64,000 nt of DNA from positions 435,882-499,881 of the forward strand of contig LS998015.1 in assembly GCA_900498245.1 (NCBI GenBank). Direction: 5' to 3'. The notes beneath the pieces were generated by a model. That model had not been told where the DNA came from. It ran no database searches and saw nothing but the letters and a program-made list of their open reading frames with translations. Within the stretch, counting starts at the first letter, position 1; the number at the start of each line of letters is the position of its first letter. Below, piece after piece: positions 55,394 to 63,181 of the stretch. A program made the position numbers and the translations under genes. The DNA comes from Candidatus Zixiibacteriota bacterium. GTDB taxonomy: Bacteria > Zixibacteria > MSB-5A5 > GN15 > PGXB01.

Positions 55394-55901
55394 TACTCGA
55401 GATCGAAAAGCTCCTATTGCGTTAGTTGCAATAGACCCAGGCATTGCCAATCTTGGCTTAGCGACCTTTGAAGGGCGAAAGTTAACTGACTACACGGTCA
55501 AAACAATTCCTCAAAGACCCCTTGTAAGGAGCCGGCTCCTTCTACTACAGGAGATATTGGAGCGTTATCTTGATGAGAAACATCCCTCGAAGATCGCTCT
55601 CGAAAAAACGAACTTCTCTTCATCTACGCATAACGGTCTTTTGGTGCTGGTTTACTACAAGATTCTTGCCATTGCCCGGCACAAGCGAATAGAAGTCAGC
55701 GAGTATAGCCCGATCACTGTGCGTAAGGCAGTTTGTGGCAATGGACACGCCACGAAACGAGACGTCATGAAGATCCTTGTTAGTCGGTATCCGGAACTAC
55801 GTGTCTTTTCGGGGTCTGATCGCCGATATAAGGAACGCCATTTTTATAATCTATTCGATGCAGTGGCTGTGGGTTTGGCCCATCTGAAGCGAAGAAGTTA
55901 A
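55350..55901 (+). CDS. RuvC-like Holliday-junction resolvase
   Basis: The product is 183 residues. The RNase-H-fold catalytic residues are visible: D29 in ALVAIDPGIANLGLA, E85 in KIALEKTNF, and D170 in HFYNLFDAVAVGLAHL. HYKILAIARHKRIEVSEYSPITVRKAVCGNGHATKRDV-like sequence follows the RuvC pattern as well. Such resolvases are common on phages and plasmids. It overlaps the XRE gene by 44 bases and precedes a Replic_Relax gene by 1 base. It may process joint molecules during element replication or recombination. Confidence 0.85.
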   Translation: MKTNHVTGSNSTTTNTRDRKAPIALVAIDPGIANLGLATFEGRKLTDYTVKTIPQRPLVRSRLLLLQEILERYLDEKHPSKIALEKTNFSSSTHNGLLVLVYYKILAIARHKRIEVSEYSPITVRKAVCGNGHATKRDVMKILVSRYPELRVFSGSDRRYKERHFYNLFDAVAVGLAHLKRRS

Positions 55902-55902
55902 G

Positions 55903-56859
55903 ATGGCCCAAAAACAACATAGTCACCTTACTACAATAGCATCTGAAATCAGGAATACTACACCAATCATAGAGTCAGGAATTAGAATAACACCGAGGGA
56001 TATTTGTGTCTTGGAATCGGTAGCAGAGAATCAATTTCTCACAACGACCCAGATATGTGCGTCGCACTTTCCATCCCTGCACCGCACCCGGAAAAGATTG
56101 AACAGGCTCTGGAGCTGTGGTTTTCTCCAGAGAATAATAGTGCCACATGGGCTTGAAGGCCTGCCTCCTGAAGCAGTGTATTCTATCAGTAGAAGGGGGC
56201 GACAATTACTCCTGTCGCACGGCGGGGGTATCGAGAGTATCGCAATTCCGAAGCTGAAATCACGTCCCGGTAGCCTTTTGTTTCTAAGTCACACACTGTT
56301 CAGAAATAGCTTTAGAATCGCCCTTGAGGACTTCGTGCGGAATAATCCCTCCGTTTCACTACAAGCTTGGAGGCATGATGCATCTATCACGCTCCGACTA
56401 GTTGTCCCAGACAAGCGAACTCAGACACTCCAGAGAGTCTCGCTTAGAGCCGATGCCTATTTCCGGCTGATCAAAAACGATTGGGAATCTGAGTTCTATC
56501 TAGAAGCAGACAATGGAACAATGACCTTGACTCGGCTAACGGCAAAACTAAAAGCATATCAAATCTGGCGACAATCTCCGATGCATGCCACCAACGCTAC
56601 CACCATGTGTACACGTGTTCTTGTTCTGATGTCTTCAAGGAAGCGCGCCGAGAACCTGGTTGAGACGATATCGAGATCCTCCCGAACTAGCCCGGCCAAC
56701 CCATTGTTGCTCATTGCCTACATCAAGCGAGACACTCTTATTAAAACGTGTGTTCTCGGAAACCTGCATTGGTGCCAGTTTGAGCATAAGAGAGCCAGAA
56801 AGGTCACTTTACTGCAAGAACTGGACCGACTTAGCACTGGACAAAAGGACGCACCATAG
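55903..56859 (+). CDS. Replication-relaxation family (Replic_Relax) protein 1
   Basis: The product is 318 residues. ITPRDICVLESVAENQFLTTTQICASHFPS followed by RKRLNRLWSCGFL is the winged-helix start of Replic_Relax. The central part (SRPGSLLFLSHTLFRNSFRIALEDF, LRADAYFRLI, YLEADNGTMTLTRL) has the acidic residues of the nuclease-like core. Members are linked to plasmid replication and mobilisation, but their chemistry is not established. A second family member lies at 60.3-61.2 kb. Confidence 0.82.
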   Translation: MAQKQHSHLTTIASEIRNTTPIIESGIRITPRDICVLESVAENQFLTTTQICASHFPSLHRTRKRLNRLWSCGFLQRIIVPHGLEGLPPEAVYSISRRGRQLLLSHGGGIESIAIPKLKSRPGSLLFLSHTLFRNSFRIALEDFVRNNPSVSLQAWRHDASITLRLVVPDKRTQTLQRVSLRADAYFRLIKNDWESEFYLEADNGTMTLTRLTAKLKAYQIWRQSPMHATNATTMCTRVLVLMSSRKRAENLVETISRSSRTSPANPLLLIAYIKRDTLIKTCVLGNLHWCQFEHKRARKVTLLQELDRLSTGQKDAP

Positions 56860-56933
56860 ATATATTTATAACAATCTATAAGATTGGCGAATAGATATGG
56901 TTGGGTAAGACAGTCGCACTAGAGGTACAAGAA

Positions 56934-58469
56934 ATGCCATCCAAGGTTGTGAGAAAACGAGCTGCCGAGCTTTTTAACGAAGCATTGAGGGCACAGAGTC
57001 AATGGGACTTCAGAAAAAGCAGGCAGTTGAGTGCCAAAGCGTACAGAGTCGCCTTCATTGCGGCCGACTATGACATGTGTATTAAATGCTTAATTCTTGA
57101 ATCCAATTGTAGTTGGTACCTCGGTGACTTTGTGGTCTACGATAGGTCAATTGGCCAAGCAGTTACACTCAGTGAACAATATGCAGTGACCCCGCATTCG
57201 TACATGATTGCCCACCTCCGAAAGTGCGCTTATCTCCGAGAGCAAATGCACTTTAAAGAAGCAATTTCTTACGCGAACAAAGCACTCCGATTAGCAAGAA
57301 AAGAGCAGGATAGTGAGATCGAATACTATGCATTGCTCGCGCTCGCTAGGATCCATGAGGAAAACTATAACCACGAATACAGTCTCGTTTACTGTCGTAC
57401 TGCAAAGGATGTTGCTGCGAAAATGAACAGGCCAACTGTAACGGCAGAAGTGCAATATCAGACGGCGAAAGTACTTGTGGGGCAGAAGCGATTCTCTGAT
57501 GCACTTGACCTACTCGCAAGTGCCGAGCAACAACTGAATATACACAAAAACCCAGAGCTCATTTCCGACATGCGGTATCTGGCATCTTGTATTTATGGTG
57601 AGGTTGGGGACAGAGGCAAAGTAGAAGACACATTTAAGGATTTGTTTTTCATAAGGTCCTCTTTCAGGGAATCAGATCACTTTGCCGCAGAGATCGAGGG
57701 TCGCAACCGTGTACCAGATGTGGTAGCACGTCAACCTAATTCTGTATCGCAGCTTGAGTCCATAAGACTTAACTTGGAACAAAGTGGCCTTCAAGATCAT
57801 TTTCCCCTTGTGTATGTGTTTTTGGGAGGTTCCTTCCTGCTAGCAAAGAACTATGTGAGAGCGACGGAGAGCTATTGGAACGCCGCGGAGTTGCTGTGCA
57901 AGCTCCTCCCGGACAATCACATCAAGTTCTTCTTTGTCCTCCGGCAGCTTTGTACCTGTCTACAAATGACAGATAACGACAAAAGTGCGGTCCAATTGGG
58001 ATCACTTGGGACAAAGGGTGAAAAGCTCTTTGAGAAAACAGGATCCGTAGAAGATGTCATTACCGAGAAGCGGCGAGCGTACATTCATGGGCTTCCAGCA
58101 AATCTGCATGCCATTCGTTACTATTTGAGTCGGTACTTCAAGTGGAACAAAATCACAATTGACTTTGAAACGGGCGAAATTAGGAAGAACAAAAGGGTGG
58201 TGAAAAGGAAAATCCGCCAAAAACTAGTCCCTGTTAAGTTGACCAGCCGACAGATAAGAGTCCTCAGGAAGCTTGCAGAACGAATGCCAATGCCTGTAAC
58301 ATTTGATGAGATTGTCGAGGCGGCGGACGGATGCTCGCCGGCCGCAGGTGTTCCTACACGTGATCGCGCGAAATACTATCGAGACGAAATATGCGAGCGA
58401 GTAGGAGTCAATTTCATTGTATCTTCTTGGGGAACTGGCTTTCATATTCCAAAGGAAACCGCCTCCTAA
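56934..58469 (+). CDS. TPR protein with C-terminal OmpR-type winged helix
   Basis: The product is 511 residues from ATG 56934, with AGAGGT 7 bases upstream; a TTG at 56901 is the alternative. Residues 1-350 are TPR-like helix pairs (FKEAISYANKALRLARKEQDSEIEYYALLALARIHEE-type units). After a basic linker, residues 415-511 read like Trans_Reg_C: ITIDFETGEIRKNKR, VKLTSRQIRVLRKLAERM and a final hairpin VNFIVSSWGTGFHIP. The order TPR then DNA-binding is the reverse of SARP regulators. It probably regulates the element's genes in response to a protein or peptide signal, but this is not demonstrated. Confidence 0.65.
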   Translation: MPSKVVRKRAAELFNEALRAQSQWDFRKSRQLSAKAYRVAFIAADYDMCIKCLILESNCSWYLGDFVVYDRSIGQAVTLSEQYAVTPHSYMIAHLRKCAYLREQMHFKEAISYANKALRLARKEQDSEIEYYALLALARIHEENYNHEYSLVYCRTAKDVAAKMNRPTVTAEVQYQTAKVLVGQKRFSDALDLLASAEQQLNIHKNPELISDMRYLASCIYGEVGDRGKVEDTFKDLFFIRSSFRESDHFAAEIEGRNRVPDVVARQPNSVSQLESIRLNLEQSGLQDHFPLVYVFLGGSFLLAKNYVRATESYWNAAELLCKLLPDNHIKFFFVLRQLCTCLQMTDNDKSAVQLGSLGTKGEKLFEKTGSVEDVITEKRRAYIHGLPANLHAIRYYLSRYFKWNKITIDFETGEIRKNKRVVKRKIRQKLVPVKLTSRQIRVLRKLAERMPMPVTFDEIVEAADGCSPAAGVPTRDRAKYYRDEICERVGVNFIVSSWGTGFHIPKETAS

Positions 58470-58522
58470 TCCTCCCAGTTTCCTTCCTATCGTAATCCTA
58501 TCCTGAAGCCCTTATTAAGGGC

Positions 58523-60286
58523 ATGATAAGAAGGATTATTGCCATTTCGTTTGGTCTGATTCTGGGCGTAAGCAGCCCTATCCCATCACAATCGGACAAC
58601 TATCATGCTACGGACGTCTATTCGAGCCACATTACAGAATCCAGTTTCAAGATAGAACCGTCGCCCGATAAGCTCCCGTCAGCTTACCGAGTGACATCAG
58701 CAACAAGCCAGTCGCCGGGTGCGCTGAATCGGACATGCGACAATACTCTAGCATGGAGGTGCACTATAGGTATCAGAAAACCAACTAAGAACGAGAGTCA
58801 AGCATGTGGAACTTTCCTAGAACGCCAGTTCCTCAACGTCCTTCAACCCATTACTGATCTAATTGGTAGGACATTACACCAGCGCGGTCGGCCTCCGACA
58901 GAGCAGTCTATCAGTATAGGCTACTCACGCAATGCCTTTCATCCAACCGAGGTGATCGAAGAACTCTTATCGATATCACACCTAACTAAGGGCATTTATG
59001 TCTGCGGTAAGTCCGGCATGGGCAAGACAACGTTCATTCGACTACTGACAACTCAATTTATGAGGGCTGGTTTAGGATTCATAGTCATTGATCCACATGG
59101 CGACCTCTCACAGGCAATTTTGAATGTCATTTGCCAAACATGCAGGACTGAAGAGGAATTCGACTTCGTATGTGAACGCCTGATACTGCTTGAGCTATTC
59201 CATCCAACTTTAGTGCCTCGCATCAACTTGCTTCACTCTAATCGCCCCGAGCAGGCTTACGTTGAGGCCATTGAAATGTTGGCGATCTTTAAGAGAATCT
59301 TTAGTGATGTGGCATGGGGAGCACGAATGGAGGAAACCTTACGAAACGTGCTCTTGACCCTCTCCCTGAGTGGCCACCCCCTTATCGACGCTCCCCGGCT
59401 ACTTACTGATTCAGCATTTCAAGATGAAATCGTCAACTCACTCAGCGATCCCGACCTGCTCTTCTATTGGAAATCTCGCTTTGCGGGATTTTCTGATAGG
59501 ATGAAGCCGATGATAACAGAGCCTGTCTCGAATAAGCTATCGGTACTGACAGAGGGTCCGTTGATGCGCCATCTGGCGGCTCAAACAGAGTCACTCATCG
59601 ACTTCCGCCGCCTGCTTGATAACCGCAACTGGGTAATTATTAACCTCAGCAAAGGACTACTCGGTCAACATTCCAAGCTGCTGGGATCGATATTCACTGC
59701 CAAAATCAAATCTTCGGCAATGTCTCGAGCAGATATCCCGGAAGCTGACCGTATTGTATCACCACTCCTCATTGACGAATTTCAGAACTTCTCTGGTGAT
59801 AACTACGAGGAGATACTTTCAGAGGCACGTAAGTATCGCTTGGCGCTTCTTTTAGCTCATCAGAACCTCGACCAGATCAAGCGGTCCATGCGTGCTGCTA
59901 TCTTTGGTAATGTCGGGACAATGCTGTTGTTCAGACTTGGTCACCGTGATATCAGCGAGTTTGCGCAGGAATTCAACTCGACGAATCAACCGTTGGTGAG
60001 ACAGGCGCTTGCCAGCCTACAGATCGGAGAGATGGTCAAACGTGAGGATGATGGTAGTTTCTGCAGAATTCAGGTGCCGCGACCTAACGAGTTGGTGGTT
60101 AATGGTGCGGTTGAGGAACGGCTTCGACAGGCTTGCTACGCCAAATACTACCGGCCACGCGCTGAGATCGATGCCGAGCTAATCAAGGCACGCAGCGCTT
60201 CAGCGCGACCGTCTGTGGTCATCTACGGTACTTCAAAGTCGGCGGGAAAACCGCCGTCAGACGCTGCTGACGAGGTGTCACGATGA
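58523..60286 (+). CDS. Second HerA/VirD4-like P-loop ATPase
   Basis: The product is 587 residues. It differs from the 34.5 kb paralogue by an extra N-terminal 130 residues with a possible membrane or signal segment (IIAISFGLILGVSSP). Walker A, VCGKSGMGKTTFIRL, is near residue 162, FIVIDPHGDLSQAIL near residue 190, and Walker B, LLIDEFQNFSGD, near residue 417. AHQNLDQIKRSMRAAIFGNVGTML matches the same stretch in the paralogue. It overlaps a Replic_Relax gene by 4 bases. The membrane-like start and this pairing favour a role as a coupling protein in DNA transfer. Confidence 0.85.
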   Translation: MIRRIIAISFGLILGVSSPIPSQSDNYHATDVYSSHITESSFKIEPSPDKLPSAYRVTSATSQSPGALNRTCDNTLAWRCTIGIRKPTKNESQACGTFLERQFLNVLQPITDLIGRTLHQRGRPPTEQSISIGYSRNAFHPTEVIEELLSISHLTKGIYVCGKSGMGKTTFIRLLTTQFMRAGLGFIVIDPHGDLSQAILNVICQTCRTEEEFDFVCERLILLELFHPTLVPRINLLHSNRPEQAYVEAIEMLAIFKRIFSDVAWGARMEETLRNVLLTLSLSGHPLIDAPRLLTDSAFQDEIVNSLSDPDLLFYWKSRFAGFSDRMKPMITEPVSNKLSVLTEGPLMRHLAAQTESLIDFRRLLDNRNWVIINLSKGLLGQHSKLLGSIFTAKIKSSAMSRADIPEADRIVSPLLIDEFQNFSGDNYEEILSEARKYRLALLLAHQNLDQIKRSMRAAIFGNVGTMLLFRLGHRDISEFAQEFNSTNQPLVRQALASLQIGEMVKREDDGSFCRIQVPRPNELVVNGAVEERLRQACYAKYYRPRAEIDAELIKARSASARPSVVIYGTSKSAGKPPSDAADEVSR

Positions 60287-61170
60287 CAATCAAGAGAAAA
60301 GGACAGCGTCAATCTCGTTTCACCCGCCACAAGCGCGTTAGGCAGGTGATACTTCAACCACGTGACATGGATATTATCGTTGCTGTCTTTCAATCCCGCT
60401 TCCTCACCCGTGAGCAGATCCAGGGGATGTTTGATGTTTCCTGCGTAACGGTTGTCAATCGTACGCTGCGGAGACTCTTTGATGCGGGATTCCTCGACCG
60501 TCGATTTCTGCCACTTCTCCAGGGAAGTTCCCAAGCCATGTATTTTCTTGGTCAGCGCGGGATCCCCATTGTCAGCGAACGGTTGAATCTTGATCCTGAT
60601 GAAGTGGCTCGTAAACGTCGGCGCGACCAGGCACTTCGGACAGACCTGTTCCAGCATGAACGTCTTATCAATGACTTTCGGATACAATTGGAGACAGGGG
60701 GTTCAGAATCTTCAGTGTCCGTGGAACGCTTTCTGCATGCAAGAGAGTGCGAATGTAAGTTCGGCATACGGACCGGAGGTCGAGAGGTCAAATACTACCT
60801 GAAACCAGACGGCTACTTCGAGTTGAAGTCATCTCGGTCGCTGAGCAGCTATTTCCTCGAAATTGATCGTTCCACCAGCGGATTACGTAAGCTGAGTACG
60901 AAGTTCAAAACTTACCTGGCCTATCAAAACGCAGGCATTTTTGAGAAGCTATTCAACCGAGATTGCTTCACCGTTCTCATTGTAACTCTGAGTCCTCAAA
61001 GAGCTACGAACCTTATAAAACTCGCTGAGAGGCTCCAGTGTGACTTCTTCTACTGCACCAGCCAGCCCTTATTGACAGAAAAGGGGGCACTCGGTGGCGT
61101 CTGGATTCAACCAGGCTCGACCACTCCGGGGCCACTTCCCTCAATCAGCGTGAGGCGGGCTGAGATATGA
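60283..61170 (+). CDS. Replication-relaxation family (Replic_Relax) protein 2
   Basis: The product is 295 residues. LQPRDMDIIVAVFQSRFLTREQIQGMFDVSC with NRTLRRLFDAGFLDRRFL is the family's winged-helix start. FQHERLINDFRIQLE, LKPDGYFELKS and YFLEIDRSTSGLRKLSTKFKTYLAY follow the pattern of the first copy. The gene is coupled to the ATPase before it and to a zinc-ribbon membrane protein after it, which makes a four-base-overlap operon. It may act on DNA that the ATPase moves. Confidence 0.83.
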   Translation: MTIKRKGQRQSRFTRHKRVRQVILQPRDMDIIVAVFQSRFLTREQIQGMFDVSCVTVVNRTLRRLFDAGFLDRRFLPLLQGSSQAMYFLGQRGIPIVSERLNLDPDEVARKRRRDQALRTDLFQHERLINDFRIQLETGGSESSVSVERFLHARECECKFGIRTGGREVKYYLKPDGYFELKSSRSLSSYFLEIDRSTSGLRKLSTKFKTYLAYQNAGIFEKLFNRDCFTVLIVTLSPQRATNLIKLAERLQCDFFYCTSQPLLTEKGALGGVWIQPGSTTPGPLPSISVRRAEI

Positions 61171-61577
61171 GACTTTGCTTCCATTGCCTACGGTGGAGAG
61201 CCGGTGATAGCCCCAGATGCCCATATTGTGGATTGGGGCGGTCCGCACTATGCTCGGCTGGCCATGAAAATCCGCCAGATGCCAATGTGTGCGGTACTTG
61301 CGGTCGTGGAGATCTGTCACCGGCAGCTCCACCGCCTCGTTCCCTTCGTGTTCTTCGAGTCGTCTTCAAATTGACCCTCTGGCTGATAATTATCATTTTT
61401 GGATTCAGCCTTATTCAAGGGATGACTCAAGCTGTACGTGGGGGAATGGCAACTCCGTTTATCTTGGCCATCGCATTCCTGCTTGTAGCCCTGAACGTCT
61501 GCTCGAGAGTACTCGGATTCAAAATCGGCAAAGCCATAGTGAGACTAATATGGAAACTGTTTTCCAGAAAACACTAA
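61167..61577 (+). CDS. Small double zinc-ribbon membrane protein
   Basis: The product is 136 residues. Two zinc-ribbon halves fill the first 50 residues: CFHC...CPYC and CSAGHENPPDANVCGTCG. Two hydrophobic helices follow (FKLTLWLIIIIFGFSLI and ATPFILAIAFLLVALNV), then a basic end. Such proteins often sit at the inner membrane with the ribbon in the cytoplasm. It ends the coupled operon with the ATPase and Replic_Relax gene. Function is unknown. Confidence 0.75.
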   Translation: MRLCFHCLRWRAGDSPRCPYCGLGRSALCSAGHENPPDANVCGTCGRGDLSPAAPPPRSLRVLRVVFKLTLWLIIIIFGFSLIQGMTQAVRGGMATPFILAIAFLLVALNVCSRVLGFKIGKAIVRLIWKLFSRKH

Positions 61578-61798
61578 CAAACCATCTGTGGAACAGAATA
61601 TCCACGGGTCAAATCGTTTGCCGACGGCGAGTGATTGACGGGGATAAGCCTGCATCCAAGTTCTTGTTTGGCAATTGCTTTTCAGTCCGACCCCTGTGTG
61701 AAGAAGTCAGCTCAAAGGTAGTGCAATTGACTACACTACCTTTTACACCGGGTGGTATTCCCCTCACTTCTAGGATCCTTGCGAGGCTGACGTTGTGA
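61550..61798 (+). CDS. Hypothetical protein
   Basis: The product would be 82 residues from ATG 61550, which overlaps the previous gene; the frame is open upstream to 61289 but is then antisense-like noise. There is no clear ribosome binding site. It is basic and Cys/Ser-rich with no recognised family. It may not be translated. Confidence 0.25.
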   Translation: METVFQKTLTNHLWNRISTGQIVCRRRVIDGDKPASKFLFGNCFSVRPLCEEVSSKVVQLTTLPFTPGGIPLTSRILARLTL

Positions 61799-61965
61799 GA
61801 AAAGGCGTGGAAACATCAAGAGGAGAAAGGAAGGAAAGGATTGAGATGATTGCTGAACATCTTCTAACAGGAGCTACCAGAGTCATGGTTTCGGCTATCT
61901 CCGGACAAACGGAGACAGCCGTCATAGAAGAAAACAAACAACCTCTATCAAAGGAGATTATAGTC

Positions 61966-62373
61966 ATGAGAACCACACTAACAATTCAGACTATTAGTAG
62001 TCTTGCAGATTTCGTGGAATGGGTGCGGTCTGCTTGCCACGCCTCCTACGAAGAAACGAATTCGCAACCGCGCAAGAAGGACAAGATCAACCTCAACGCA
62101 GTGCCTGAGGCAGCCGCCTCAATAGCCGCTGATGAATTTGTCCAAAAACTGCCCCCGGAGTATACAAAGCGGACAACCAAACCCAACCCCCTTCTGTCCA
62201 CTGGCAGGAAGATTGACCTGCGAAAACCTGTTCCGGCAGAAATCGTCCTCAGTACGTTGAAACGAATGAAAACTCTTATTGTAGGCGATGAACCCGATAA
62301 TGAAGCCTCTGGCTTCAATACCTGCAAAAGAGCCCTCTCTACTCCATCTAGCACTCGTCTGGAGGTACAATGA
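61966..62373 (+). CDS. Hypothetical protein before the lipoprotein gene
   Basis: The product is 135 residues from ATG 61966, with AAGGAG 9 bases upstream. Alternative starts in the same frame are ATG 61846 and GTG 61795. SSLADFVEWVRSACHASYEE is a helical start; a Lys/Pro-rich middle follows. No domain was recognised. The stop overlaps the lipoprotein start by 4 bases, so they belong to one operon. Confidence 0.55.
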   Translation: MRTTLTIQTISSLADFVEWVRSACHASYEETNSQPRKKDKINLNAVPEAAASIAADEFVQKLPPEYTKRTTKPNPLLSTGRKIDLRKPVPAEIVLSTLKRMKTLIVGDEPDNEASGFNTCKRALSTPSSTRLEVQ

Positions 62374-63179
62374 TGTATGTCACTGACGCCTTAAAAGTGT
62401 TGCTGACTGCATTGCTCATAATAGGTCTCCTATCCTTAGGAGGATGCACAAACCAAGAAGGTCACGTAGAACCATTGATCAGGATGCAATACATACCTAT
62501 TAGAGTAGTCACATTCTTCGACATAACCGGCTCTGCGGTCGAGCACGGGGTACCGATAGTTGACAGCATCAGCATGGCCCCAATTGTCGAGTACGTGCTT
62601 GAAAACGGTGGTGAAGTAGCGATCGGGACTATCGAATCGGTCAGTGAACGCCCACTATTACGGTTGCGAGTCGATGTTCCTCCTCAGCCACCGACCGATG
62701 GCTCACAACAGAGCCAGAATGTCTTTCTCGCTGCCAAGCAAAAGGCAGCCTATGAAAAGAGGTTTACTTCATACCAGAGCCGTCTGAAAAGGTGGAAGGA
62801 CAAAAACCAACTGGCTATGAGGGGATTCTGGCAGTCAGTTCGAGAATTGCTGGCTATGCCAGCTAAGGAAAGTTCCACCGACGTCAGAAATGCCGTGCTT
62901 CGGGGAAATGCATTCTTGTCTGAATCGGATGCGTCCTGGAACGGTCCTACTCTCAGGTTTGCCATTTTATGCACGGACGGAGAGCACAATGTCAAAAGCC
63001 AACCGACAATCGTACCGGTCGATAGCACGGTTTACATTCTGGTTCCGGGAATTCGGGAAGGATGCCTGACATCCCTAAATCCTATCAAGTTCGAGAGCCT
63101 TCCCTCGGCTATTCGCTATGTAATATCCGGTGAGAAGTTTGTATCAAATGCAGCGGTCACTGCACAGAAAGGAGGCTAA
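62370..63179 (+). CDS. Lipoprotein with von Willebrand A-like domain
   Basis: The product is 269 residues. The signal ALLIIGLLSLGGC is a good lipobox. IRVVTFFDITGSAVEHG near residue 45 resembles a vWA metal-site strand with D and T/S, and LRFAILCTDGEHNV near residue 203 the later D-containing strand. STVYILVPG follows. The middle part is helical (SYQSRLKRWKDKNQLAMRGFW). Such proteins may gather partners at the envelope. It is placed between a small unknown gene and a membrane protein, which suggests a surface complex for transfer. Confidence 0.6.
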   Translation: MMYVTDALKVLLTALLIIGLLSLGGCTNQEGHVEPLIRMQYIPIRVVTFFDITGSAVEHGVPIVDSISMAPIVEYVLENGGEVAIGTIESVSERPLLRLRVDVPPQPPTDGSQQSQNVFLAAKQKAAYEKRFTSYQSRLKRWKDKNQLAMRGFWQSVRELLAMPAKESSTDVRNAVLRGNAFLSESDASWNGPTLRFAILCTDGEHNVKSQPTIVPVDSTVYILVPGIREGCLTSLNPIKFESLPSAIRYVISGEKFVSNAAVTAQKGG

Positions 63180-63181
63180 TA

